Shown here: in pieces, positions 1 to 6,737 of the stretch
Layout: the number at the start of each line of letters is the position of its first letter
Numbering within the stretch: the stretch's first letter is position 1
Source: Rhodospirillales bacterium 47_12_T64
GTDB taxonomy: Bacteria; Pseudomonadota; Alphaproteobacteria; Kiloniellales; Kiloniellaceae
Reading direction: 5' to 3'
DNA: 7,293 nt
Assembly (NCBI GenBank): GCA_002162915.1
Contig: MABB01000106.1
Location: forward strand, 1 to 7,293
Made by a program: the position numbers and the translations under genes
The notes under the pieces: model-generated
What the model saw: the letters and a program-made list of their open reading frames with translations, nothing else
What the model was told of the DNA's origin: nothing
Database searches by the model: none

Positions 1-684
1 TTTAAGGAGGTATTTGGAGATGAATGGCCAAAAATCGGTAATGCCTGGAAGGCAATTGCCGCTTTTGAACGGACTATTGTTCAGACAGATACACCGTTTG
101 ATAACTACCTTCGCGGGGATGAAACGGCTCTTACTGACCAGCAAAAAAATGGACTTGAGCTTTTCCGTGGTAAAGGCGGGTGCGTTGAATGTCACAATGG
201 ACCGCTTCTGAGCGACGAAAAATATTATAACCTTGGTGTTCCACAGCTGGACCGTTGGTCTGATGATGGTCTTTCTCAGGTAACCTTCCGTTATGAGCTC
301 TATGCAAAAGGCTCAACGGAAGAAATGTACAGGAAAACAAAGGATGATCCCGGGTTCTATTTCAGAACCAAGCAGAAGTCTGACAAGGGGAAATTCCGGA
401 CACCTTCGCTTCGTTACACCAAATATACCGAGCCTTACATGCACAACGGGATGCTGGAAACGCTTCGGGATGTGGTTGAGTTCTATAACGCTGGTGGTGA
501 TACGAACGAGTATTTCAAAAATAAATCACCTTTAATCAAGCCTTTAGGGCTTTCTGATCAAGAAGTTGATGATCTCGTCTCATTCCTTGAGTCCTTAAGT
601 GGGGACGAAATTCTCATGGATGCACCAGAGATGCCTGATTATGCACCGCTTCCTGTGACTGAAAACACAGTTCAAGCCAACTAA
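1..684 (+). CDS. Di-heme cytochrome c peroxidase-like protein (IdrP1/IdrP2 type), 5' partial
   Basis: The frame is open from base 1 to the TAA at 682-684, giving the last 227 residues; the N-terminal heme domain and signal peptide lie outside the window. The visible part is the C-terminal domain of the bacterial CCP/MauG family. It has a c-type heme motif CVECH (window residues 61-65, bases 181-195), the family signature FRTPSLR (132-138), and PYMHNGM (145-151), whose Met147 matches the usual distal axial heme ligand. Such proteins act in the periplasm and reduce H2O2 with electrons from small cytochromes. It sits 11 bases before a Rieske/molybdopterin pair and its stop codon overlaps the next ribosome binding site, so it is co-transcribed with them. 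In iodate-reducing bacteria two such genes (idrP1, idrP2) accompany idrAB and are proposed to remove H2O2 made during iodate reduction. I cannot tell P1 from P2. The family call is firm; the role is inferred from context. Confidence 0.88.
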   Translation, partial: FKEVFGDEWPKIGNAWKAIAAFERTIVQTDTPFDNYLRGDETALTDQQKNGLELFRGKGGCVECHNGPLLSDEKYYNLGVPQLDRWSDDGLSQVTFRYELYAKGSTEEMYRKTKDDPGFYFRTKQKSDKGKFRTPSLRYTKYTEPYMHNGMLETLRDVVEFYNAGGDTNEYFKNKSPLIKPLGLSDQEVDDLVSFLESLSGDEILMDAPEMPDYAPLPVTENTVQAN

Positions 685-688
685 GGGG
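683..688 (+). promoter_or_regulatory. Ribosome binding site of the Rieske subunit, overlapping the upstream stop
   Basis: AAGGGG lies 7 bases before the ATG at 696 and shares bases with the TAA stop of the peroxidase gene. It fixes the start at 696. The in-frame ATG at 765, just before the twin-arginine motif, has no such site. The overlap suggests translational coupling. Confidence 0.75.
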
Positions 689-695
689 TAGAACT

Positions 696-1274
696 ATGAG
701 TGATACCATTCTAGAAAAAAACAAAGGCTGTGATTGCGCCAAGAATGGCAAAAACAGCTGTACTATGTCTCGGCGACAGTTCCTGTTGGCGTCTGGTGCC
801 ACCACCTTTACGGTGATGGTCACGATGAACGCAGGCACGCCGCAGGCAAAAGAAGTTCCGGCCATGGTCGCGACTTATCCTCGCAAGTTCATCGCCAAGC
901 TTTCCGAGCTTAAGCAAGATGAGCCTGTTGATTTCAATTACCCTGACGAAGATTCTTTTTCTGAATCACTTCTGGTCAAACTTGGTCAGGAATCTGGAGG
1001 CGGTGTCGGCCCGATAAAGGATGTAGTAGCTTTTAACTACACCTGTACCCATCAGGGAGGACCGCTTCAGGAAACTTACAAGGCTGAAACGAAATCCCTT
1101 GGGCCTTGCCCGCTTCACCTTTCAACCTACGACCTTACCCGACACGGTATTCTGATTTCAGGTCAAGCTTATCAAAGCCTGCCACAGATCTTGTTGGAAG
1201 TTGATGGGGATGATGTTTATGCGGTTGGCGTCTTCGGCCTAATTTATGGCCGCTACGACAACCTGAAAGGATAA
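696..1274 (+). CDS. idrB: Rieske [2Fe-2S] small subunit of iodate reductase (AioB/IdrB family)
   Basis: This 192-residue protein is the electron-transfer subunit that partners the molybdenum subunit downstream. It has a twin-arginine signal, SRRQFLL (residues 25-31), followed by a hydrophobic stretch and a possible cleavage site after Ala51. In the arsenite oxidase family this Tat signal exports the folded heterodimer to the periplasm. The Rieske cluster ligands are C117-T-H119 and C138-P-L-H141. The two extra cysteines that form a disulfide in classical Rieske proteins are replaced by Gly122 and Leu140; some arsenite oxidases also lack this bridge. The C-terminal GVFGLIYGR (178-186) resembles the end of AioB. 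An unusual N-terminal extension carries cysteines 12, 14 and 22 before the twin arginines. The gene lies 11 bases after the peroxidase and 11 bases before the large subunit. On its own it could be called aioB; the peroxidase neighbour makes idrB the better name. Confidence 0.82.
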   Translation: MSDTILEKNKGCDCAKNGKNSCTMSRRQFLLASGATTFTVMVTMNAGTPQAKEVPAMVATYPRKFIAKLSELKQDEPVDFNYPDEDSFSESLLVKLGQESGGGVGPIKDVVAFNYTCTHQGGPLQETYKAETKSLGPCPLHLSTYDLTRHGILISGQAYQSLPQILLEVDGDDVYAVGVFGLIYGRYDNLKG

Positions 1275-1278
1275 GGGA
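1273..1278 (+). promoter_or_regulatory. Ribosome binding site of the large subunit, overlapping the upstream stop
   Basis: AAGGGA lies 7 bases before the ATG at 1286 and overlaps the TAA stop of the Rieske gene (1272-1274). It repeats the TAAGGG stop/Shine-Dalgarno arrangement of the previous junction. It supports the start at 1286 and tight co-expression of the two subunits. Confidence 0.75.
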
Positions 1279-1285
1279 CACAATT

Positions 1286-3958
1286 ATGGCTACACCATAT
1301 TACGTACCAGAAAGTAATGTTCCGTTACCTCCCAAGGGTGCGGACGTGATTTCCACGGCTTGTGATTATTGTATTGTTGCTTGTGGATACAAGGTTTATC
1401 GGTGGCCGGTAAATGCACAGAACGGCGGACCAAGTGCCGAGGAAAATGCATTTGATGCAGATTTCCCTGTTGAAGCGCTCGGTCCCTGGGTTGCACCAAA
1501 TCAGCACAATATTGTGCTTCACAACGGCCAGCCTCACCACGTTGTTATCATTCCTGACAAAGATACCAAACATGTAAATATTGACGGGGATTCTAGTCTT
1601 CGTGGTGGTTGTATCGCTCAGAAATGCTATAACCCTCAAACCCCAACCCGTGACCGTCTTAAAACGCCGCTTATGCGGATCTATGGTACATTGATGCCAG
1701 TTCCTTGGGACTTGGCTTTGGATGTTGCCGCAGAGGTTGGTAATCACGTGATTAAGAAACACGGTACCAATGCCTATGGCGTGAAAACCTTCTCATACCA
1801 GTACATTGAGAACACTTATGCCATTTCAAAATATGCATTGCGTCATGTGAATACGGCGAACTTTACGTTCCACGATACGCCTTCTGATGTGTCATCCACA
1901 CCAGGGTTCCGGGATGCAGGGTTCGATAACTTTGCCCCGGCTTATGAAGATTGGCGTGATGCAGAAACACTTCTGATTTGTGGTACAGACCCGTATGAGA
2001 CCAAAACCATTCTTTTCACTCAGTGGATCATGCGTGGCATTGAAAACGGCCAAAAAGCTATCTTCATGGTGCCTCGTCGAACTGCTGGCGTTGCTTATGC
2101 CGAAAAGAACGGTGGTCTCTATCTTGATGTAACACCGGGAACTGACTTGCTTGTTGTCAACGCAATCGCAAGGTTGATCGTTGAGAACGGCTGGGAAGAT
2201 TCCGAGTGGATCAAAAAGTGGGTTAATAACAAATGGGAAAGCTCTTCCGGGTTTGGTCAGGGAACACGTAATACACCGTGGCAGTGGCGCACAACCTGGG
2301 GTAAATTCCAGACCAAAGGCTTTGAAGACTGGAAGGAATGGTTACTAGCTCAAGACGAGTTCAAGCTGAAAAATGCCTCTGAAGTTTCTGGCGTTGATGC
2401 CAAGAAAATTAAACTTGCTGCTGAATGGATGGGTAAACCGCGTAAAACGGGTGCACGTCCAAAGACTTCCATCATGATCGAGAAAGGATTCTACTGGTCC
2501 AACAATACGGGTAACACTCAGGCGATTTCTGCCCTAGGCATTATCTGTGGTTGTGGTGGACGTCCGGGACAGGTTATTGGTCGTGCGGGTGGTCACCAAC
2601 GTGGTGGTGTGAAGGGTGGTAAGTATCCACGCAACAAATCCCCCGAGAAACTACCGGGTCGTCGCCGTCGGGCGATGGATACAGACCGTTATCTGATTTC
2701 AGGGCACACACGTTTTGCCCACGTTATCGGGACAACCTGGATCCAGTCTATGTGTGGTACTCAGCAGCTCGCGGACAAGTTTGAAGAGCTGACGGTATCC
2801 AACCCACATCAAATCCGTTCTTTCGACAAGGATGAGATTGTCAAAACACTGAATGCCCGTGCGGACAGTGGTGGCATGGTTGTCATTAATCAGGATATCT
2901 ATCTTCAAGACCCGATTGCCAACCGCTATGCGGATATTGTTTTCCCGGCGGCAACGTGGGGCGAAGAAGACTTTATTCGTGCCAATGGCGAACGGCGCTT
3001 GCGTCTGTATCAAAAGTTCTATGATGCACCAGGTGCGGCAAAACCTGATTGGTGGATTATCGCTCAGCTCGCCAAACGTATGGGTTTTGACGGGTTTGAT
3101 TGGAAGAACTCTAACGAAGTTGCGGAAGAAGCATCTCGCTTTACTCGTGGCAGCCGTAAAGATTTCTTCATGGTCAAAGTTGCAGCTCACCGCGAGGGTA
3201 AAACCTTGCATCAGAAAATGCGTGAGTTTGGCACCGACGGTATTCAAGGCCCGGTTATCATGACAGACAGTGGAGAGCTGAAAGGCACCAAACGTCTGCA
3301 TGATACCCAAAGATCATTGCCTGCCGAAGGGGCTGCTGGGGCGAATGTGTTCAATAAAAAGCTAACACATTTCAACAGTCAGACTGGTAAGTGTAACATC
3401 CAGAAATCACCTTGGTCTCTCTTCTCTGATTACTGGGAGTGGATGAAGCCTAAGGACGATGAACTCTGGTGTACTTCTGGTCGTATCAATGAACGTTGGC
3501 AGTCTGGTTTCGATGATCGTCGTCGGCCTTACATTGTTCAGCGTTGGCCTGAAAACTGGGTTGAAATCCACCCTGATGATGCCAAAAAACGAGGTATTGA
3601 AAGCGGTGATTACGTGATGGTTTATTCCGAACGTGTCGCTGGTCAGAAAAATACCATCGTTGGCGTCGAAGGGGATGATTTCCAGTTCAGTTCACTGTTG
3701 AAAAACGGCCATATTGAGTTGACAGAAGCAGCTATTACCGCTGTCGCCATGGTTACACCTGCAGTCAAAAAGAATGTGATGTATATGGATTTCCTTCATA
3801 TGCAGCAGCCTGCCAATGCGCTTGAAGGGCGTGTTGTTGACTGGATCAGTGGTAACTACAACTACAAAATGGGTGTTGGCAAAATCAAGAAACTTGGTGC
3901 TTCTCCTTATAAGCATCAGTTCCGGACTATGTCCTTTGCGCCACGCGATATCGCGTAA
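1286..3958 (+). CDS. idrA: Molybdopterin large subunit, probable dissimilatory iodate reductase IdrA (AioA-like)
   Basis: This 890-residue protein is the catalytic subunit of a DMSO reductase-superfamily enzyme in the arsenite oxidase branch. The N-terminus has C26-X2-C29-X3-C33-X70-S104, the [3Fe-4S] pattern shared by AioA and IdrA, followed by a typical TPTRDRLKTPLMR segment (119-131). The middle carries the molybdopterin core with FYWSNNTGNTQAI and RAGGHQ (R433, H437). The C-terminal dinucleotide-binding domain begins near residue 724 and includes GRINERWQSG and VEIHPDDA. There is no signal peptide, as expected for a subunit exported with its Tat-bearing Rieske partner. Three of the four arsenite-contacting residues of AioA have counterparts (H196, R433, H437), but the glutamate is Ser204, which argues against arsenite oxidation. 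Joined to a di-heme peroxidase and a Rieske subunit, the best call is iodate reductase, using Mo-bis-MGD to reduce periplasmic iodate. An AioA-like enzyme with another substrate remains possible. Confidence 0.8.
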   Translation: MATPYYVPESNVPLPPKGADVISTACDYCIVACGYKVYRWPVNAQNGGPSAEENAFDADFPVEALGPWVAPNQHNIVLHNGQPHHVVIIPDKDTKHVNIDGDSSLRGGCIAQKCYNPQTPTRDRLKTPLMRIYGTLMPVPWDLALDVAAEVGNHVIKKHGTNAYGVKTFSYQYIENTYAISKYALRHVNTANFTFHDTPSDVSSTPGFRDAGFDNFAPAYEDWRDAETLLICGTDPYETKTILFTQWIMRGIENGQKAIFMVPRRTAGVAYAEKNGGLYLDVTPGTDLLVVNAIARLIVENGWEDSEWIKKWVNNKWESSSGFGQGTRNTPWQWRTTWGKFQTKGFEDWKEWLLAQDEFKLKNASEVSGVDAKKIKLAAEWMGKPRKTGARPKTSIMIEKGFYWSNNTGNTQAISALGIICGCGGRPGQVIGRAGGHQRGGVKGGKYPRNKSPEKLPGRRRRAMDTDRYLISGHTRFAHVIGTTWIQSMCGTQQLADKFEELTVSNPHQIRSFDKDEIVKTLNARADSGGMVVINQDIYLQDPIANRYADIVFPAATWGEEDFIRANGERRLRLYQKFYDAPGAAKPDWWIIAQLAKRMGFDGFDWKNSNEVAEEASRFTRGSRKDFFMVKVAAHREGKTLHQKMREFGTDGIQGPVIMTDSGELKGTKRLHDTQRSLPAEGAAGANVFNKKLTHFNSQTGKCNIQKSPWSLFSDYWEWMKPKDDELWCTSGRINERWQSGFDDRRRPYIVQRWPENWVEIHPDDAKKRGIESGDYVMVYSERVAGQKNTIVGVEGDDFQFSSLLKNGHIELTEAAITAVAMVTPAVKKNVMYMDFLHMQQPANALEGRVVDWISGNYNYKMGVGKIKKLGASPYKHQFRTMSFAPRDIA

Positions 3959-3965
3959 TTTGTTG

Positions 3966-4013
3966 AGTAGCCTGTCTATTGGTTTAGGCAGGCTACTTAT
4001 TTATTCTTTTTTT
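3966..4013 (+). terminator. Intrinsic terminator of the iodate reductase operon
   Basis: An 11-bp stem pairs 3966-3976 (AGTAGCCTGTC) with 3987-3997 (GGCAGGCTACT), with one G-T pair and a 10-base loop. It is followed by a T-rich tail ending in eight consecutive Ts at 4007-4014. It starts 7 bases after the idrA stop and marks the operon end. Confidence 0.88.
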
Positions 4014-4040
4014 TAATAATTTGTTTCCGAAAGACTTGAG

Positions 4041-6236
4041 ATGAGTGAATTACAAACCTTCGATAAAGTACAAGCCAAGCTTTGTGAATTGACCGCGAAT
4101 AGCCCAGATATTATCCGCTGTCAGGCTGTTCAATCTTTGGGTGCCATAGGGAATAAAGATGCTGTCCCTGCACTCATTGATGCCTTACTTGATGAAGATG
4201 AAGATGTGCGATGCGATTCCGCTGCGTCTCTTGGTGAGATAGGGGACGAGAGAGCTATTCCTCAGCTATTAGGAAACCTCGTTGAAGACCCTTGCGGTGA
4301 TGTAAAACAACAAGCTGTTATTGCACTTGGCAAGCTACGTTCCAAAGAAGTCTTACCCTATCTTAGAACACTATGTGTTTCCCGGGATAAATCAATTACC
4401 TGGGATGAAGATGAGTTTATGCAGGGTGGTTGGGATGACTGGTTGGATATACAGCTTAAATCAATTGAACTCCTTGGCCAGATGAATGACGAAGAAGCTA
4501 TTCCTTTTATTCTCAAGGCAATTGAAGATGAAAATGGACAGGATGTTAGATCCGCCTCTACAGCATCACTTGCCATGCTTGGAACTAAAGGAATGGAAGT
4601 TTTATCTGAACTTTTATCCAACAGAGATGAGCGCTTGAGATACAGTGCGGTTAAAGCGCTTGGAAGTATAGATAAACCGGAAGCATTGGATTTTGTGAAA
4701 CGTGCCTTGGCAGATGACGATGTTCGTATTAGACGGCTAGCCGTTGAAATTATTGCGAAACACAACCCGAACGATCCGGTATTGCAGGAAATTGCTTTTG
4801 CCAATGATCTGGAGCTGCGGGTTGAGGCATTCAGATTGGCATCGATAGATGAGAATACTCGTTTAAAAGCACTCCTTGATGAGCCCGATGCACGCGTTCA
4901 AATTGCGATTATTAGTGGTCTTAAACAAGGTCCATCAATCACGAGTGAAGATGAAATTATCTATCGTTTACTCTCTGACCGTCTTAGTAACACTGCTGAC
5001 GAAATTACGGCTGCCGCTCTCGAAGTTCTCAGCCTTCGCGCGGGCAAACTGGTGTTGCCTCGAATTAGCAACCTATTGGTAAATGTCGATACCAAGGATG
5101 CGGTCCTCTGGTCTTGTGTGAAAGCTTTGGGGACGATGAAAGAAACCAAAGCTTTGCGCGATCTTCGTAAACTCATCACGAATGATAACAGAACCCTAAG
5201 GCTTGAAGCCCTTGCTGCCATTAATCTACACGCTTCTTCTGGTCGCAAAGAGGCCCTTCAACTTTTGGAGGATGCGGCAAACGGAATAATCCTGCTTGAC
5301 GAAGGTGTTTCCAAAGAAACAGAAGAAGCCCAGAATCAGGATAGTAACAAAGAGGTTCTGGAGGATCTCAAAGCTGTTGGTCTCAAGGTTGATACCAAAG
5401 AAATACAGGATCAAGGGCCGTCTTCTACTCTTGGATCAATCCTCGGAGATGAAGAAAAAGCCAAAGACATTGTTGATGCAGGTTCTGGGGATGAAACCCC
5501 TGTAAAGCTGACAAACAAGGATCTGCACTTACTGTCCCTTGCTCAGCGCATACCGCGCAAACGTAAAGTATCTCCAGATGGTGAGGGGATTTCTGTAAAT
5601 GAAGACATCAGGTGTTTTGCCTCCAGATTACTTGGCGATTATCCAAGGCAAGAGGTTAACCAGGTTTTGGAAAATTGCCTGACATCACAGGATAATGAGC
5701 TAAGACGAACCGCGTTGGACTCTTTGTCGCGTAATCTGTCGGATGAGTTATCTCTGTCTGTTTCCGCGATTGAGTTAATCCCAGGTTTACTTAATGAAAA
5801 AGACCCTGAGTTAAGGCAACTGGTATACAAAGTTCTGGATGCTTCTTATCAAGATGAATTCGAAGCCTTTATTCTTGAGGGTTTAAAAGACATCTCTATT
5901 CCGACAAGAACCATTGTTTATGGTATTGCTGCACGAAGAGGGCTCGTTTCCACAGAGTTTTTGGAGCAATCTTTAAAAGATATACATCCATTAATTCGCT
6001 CTGTAAGTGCCCGGGAGCTTTCTCATCGCAAAGATAAGAATGTCGTGAGCTCATTAGTTGATTTCGGTTTCCATGAAGCTGGTCAGCATAAGGATGAAGC
6101 TGGGCCACTTTTACGGACATTGAACCCGGAACAAGCCTCTGATGAATTGATGGAACGGATTGAGAACGAAAATCCTGTGACGTGGCTCTCGGCAATAACA
6201 ATGTTGAAAACTATTCACGGCCCCTTAGCGGCATAG
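4041..6236 (+). CDS. Large HEAT-repeat protein of unknown function
   Basis: This 731-residue protein has no signal peptide or membrane segment, so it is probably cytoplasmic. Residues about 23-400 are tandem HEAT-type helical pairs with the usual pattern of a short helix, an Asp/Arg turn (DEDEDVRCDSAASLGEIGD at 51-69 is typical) and a second helix. Residues 110-137 interrupt the repeats with an acidic, tryptophan-rich insert (WDEDEF, GGWDDW). Residues about 411-490 are an acidic, low-complexity linker; a basic patch PRKRK follows, then a second HEAT block from about 515 to the C-terminus. HEAT arrays are protein-binding scaffolds, and the PBS-lyase-like subtype is also seen in cofactor-handling proteins. 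The gene follows the iodate reductase operon on the same strand, 27 bases beyond the terminator T-tract. The Shine-Dalgarno site before the ATG is weak (CTTGAG or GAAAGA). I do not recognise a named family. A role in assembly of the reductase is a guess from position only. Confidence 0.85.
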   Translation: MSELQTFDKVQAKLCELTANSPDIIRCQAVQSLGAIGNKDAVPALIDALLDEDEDVRCDSAASLGEIGDERAIPQLLGNLVEDPCGDVKQQAVIALGKLRSKEVLPYLRTLCVSRDKSITWDEDEFMQGGWDDWLDIQLKSIELLGQMNDEEAIPFILKAIEDENGQDVRSASTASLAMLGTKGMEVLSELLSNRDERLRYSAVKALGSIDKPEALDFVKRALADDDVRIRRLAVEIIAKHNPNDPVLQEIAFANDLELRVEAFRLASIDENTRLKALLDEPDARVQIAIISGLKQGPSITSEDEIIYRLLSDRLSNTADEITAAALEVLSLRAGKLVLPRISNLLVNVDTKDAVLWSCVKALGTMKETKALRDLRKLITNDNRTLRLEALAAINLHASSGRKEALQLLEDAANGIILLDEGVSKETEEAQNQDSNKEVLEDLKAVGLKVDTKEIQDQGPSSTLGSILGDEEKAKDIVDAGSGDETPVKLTNKDLHLLSLAQRIPRKRKVSPDGEGISVNEDIRCFASRLLGDYPRQEVNQVLENCLTSQDNELRRTALDSLSRNLSDELSLSVSAIELIPGLLNEKDPELRQLVYKVLDASYQDEFEAFILEGLKDISIPTRTIVYGIAARRGLVSTEFLEQSLKDIHPLIRSVSARELSHRKDKNVVSSLVDFGFHEAGQHKDEAGPLLRTLNPEQASDELMERIENENPVTWLSAITMLKTIHGPLAA

Positions 6237-6310
6237 AAACTTGAATGTGCCAAGAATGACATAACTTCATCCCATAGAGGATACACTGAAGGGGCGTTTA
6301 ATTATCTAAA

Positions 6311-6342
6311 CCTGTGTGCATTATTTATTGATGCATACAGGG
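6311..6342 (+). promoter_or_regulatory. Hairpin covering the ribosome binding site of the small lipoprotein gene
   Basis: CCTGTGTGCAT (6311-6321) pairs with ATGCATACAGG (6331-6341) around a 9-base AT-rich loop, giving 11 pairs with one G-U. The right arm contains most of the AGGG Shine-Dalgarno site (6339-6342) that lies 5 bases before the ATG at 6348. As RNA it could limit translation; as DNA the dyad could instead be a protein operator. No T-tract follows, so it is not a terminator. Confidence 0.55.
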
Positions 6343-6347
6343 TGGAT

Positions 6348-6590
6348 ATGAAATTTAAATCTCTATTATTACCGTTTGTCATGGTATCCGTCATGGCGCT
6401 GGGCGCTTGTAGCGGAATGTCAGATACACAGCAGCGTGTCTTGAGCGGCGGTGCTATTGGTACAGGTGTTGGCGTTGTCGGAACGGCTTTAACGGGCGGC
6501 TGTGTAACTTGCGGTGCGGTTATTGGCGGTGCTGTCGGGGCAGGGGCTGGTTATCTGGTTGACCTGAATGAAAAGGGAAAACTTCCCTAG
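6348..6590 (+). CDS. Small glycine-zipper outer-membrane lipoprotein
   Basis: This 80-residue protein starts with a lipoprotein signal: MKFK, a hydrophobic core, and lipobox L-G-A-C with the lipidated Cys21. Ser at +2 suggests sorting to the outer membrane. The mature part has two glycine-zipper segments (about 34-50 and 56-68) separated by a turn with C52-V-T-C55, then a short charged tail. It resembles the glycine-zipper family typified by SlyB/OmpA-like YmgG-type lipoproteins, but is shorter. I chose the ATG at 6348, with AGGG 5 bases upstream; the in-frame GTG at 6342 would add two residues but overlaps that ribosome binding site. The gene is 105 bases after the HEAT gene, with no clear terminator between them, and is followed by its own terminator. 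A role in envelope stability is inferred from the family, and no link to iodate reduction is shown. Confidence 0.78.
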   Translation: MKFKSLLLPFVMVSVMALGACSGMSDTQQRVLSGGAIGTGVGVVGTALTGGCVTCGAVIGGAVGAGAGYLVDLNEKGKLP

Positions 6591-6612
6591 GTTATTCTTA
6601 CACTTGCTAATT

Positions 6613-6644
6613 AATAAGCTCCCATCTTTGGGGGCTTATTTTTT
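6613..6644 (+). terminator. Intrinsic terminator after the lipoprotein gene
   Basis: AATAAGCTCCC (6613-6623) pairs with GGGGGCTTATT (6630-6640), 11 pairs with one G-T, around a 6-base loop. It runs into six Ts (6639-6644). It separates the lipoprotein gene from the oxidoreductase gene. Confidence 0.88.
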
Positions 6645-6687
6645 CAGCGATCTTTTATTGACCCAATCATCAAGGTATGCGACAGCC

Positions 6688-6723
6688 TTAACCTGAAATT
6701 AAACCAACTATAGAACAGGTTAA
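6688..6723 (+). promoter_or_regulatory. Inverted repeat and possible promoter before the FAD oxidoreductase gene
   Basis: TTAACCTG (6688-6695) and CAGGTTAA (6716-6723) form a perfect 8-bp inverted repeat with a 20-base spacer. TATAGA (6709-6714) between them could be a -10 box, with TTAACC (6688-6693) as a -35 at a short 15-base spacing. The layout fits an operator around a promoter, but the promoter match is weak. A promoter is expected here because a terminator lies just upstream. Confidence 0.3.
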
Positions 6724-6737
6724 TTCGGATAAAAGCG

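Noticed and set aside
1325..1762. 145-codon minus-strand open frame
   Set aside because: It is antisense to the conserved N-terminus of idrA and shows no protein family features.
2699..3310. 203-codon open frame on the minus strand
   Set aside because: It lies entirely inside idrA, has no recognisable domain, and its composition is that of an antisense shadow.
696..3958. Arsenite oxidase aioBA
   Set aside because: The folds and the [3Fe-4S] spacing fit, but a di-heme peroxidase is joined to the operon and the arsenite-contact glutamate is replaced by serine, so iodate reductase fits better.
4358..4804. 148-codon minus-strand open frame rich in serine
   Set aside because: Serine richness is the expected mirror of the HEAT gene's codons on the other strand.
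6265..6291. CTTCA/TGAAG inverted repeat after the HEAT gene as a terminator
   Set aside because: The stem is only 5 bp with an internal bulge if extended, and no T-tract follows.
6342..6347. GTG start for the lipoprotein
   Set aside because: It overlaps the Shine-Dalgarno site that serves the ATG at 6348, and the ATG gives a standard MKFK lipoprotein leader.
6657..6662. TTGACC as a -35 box for the oxidoreductase gene
   Set aside because: No acceptable -10 element lies 16-18 bases downstream.
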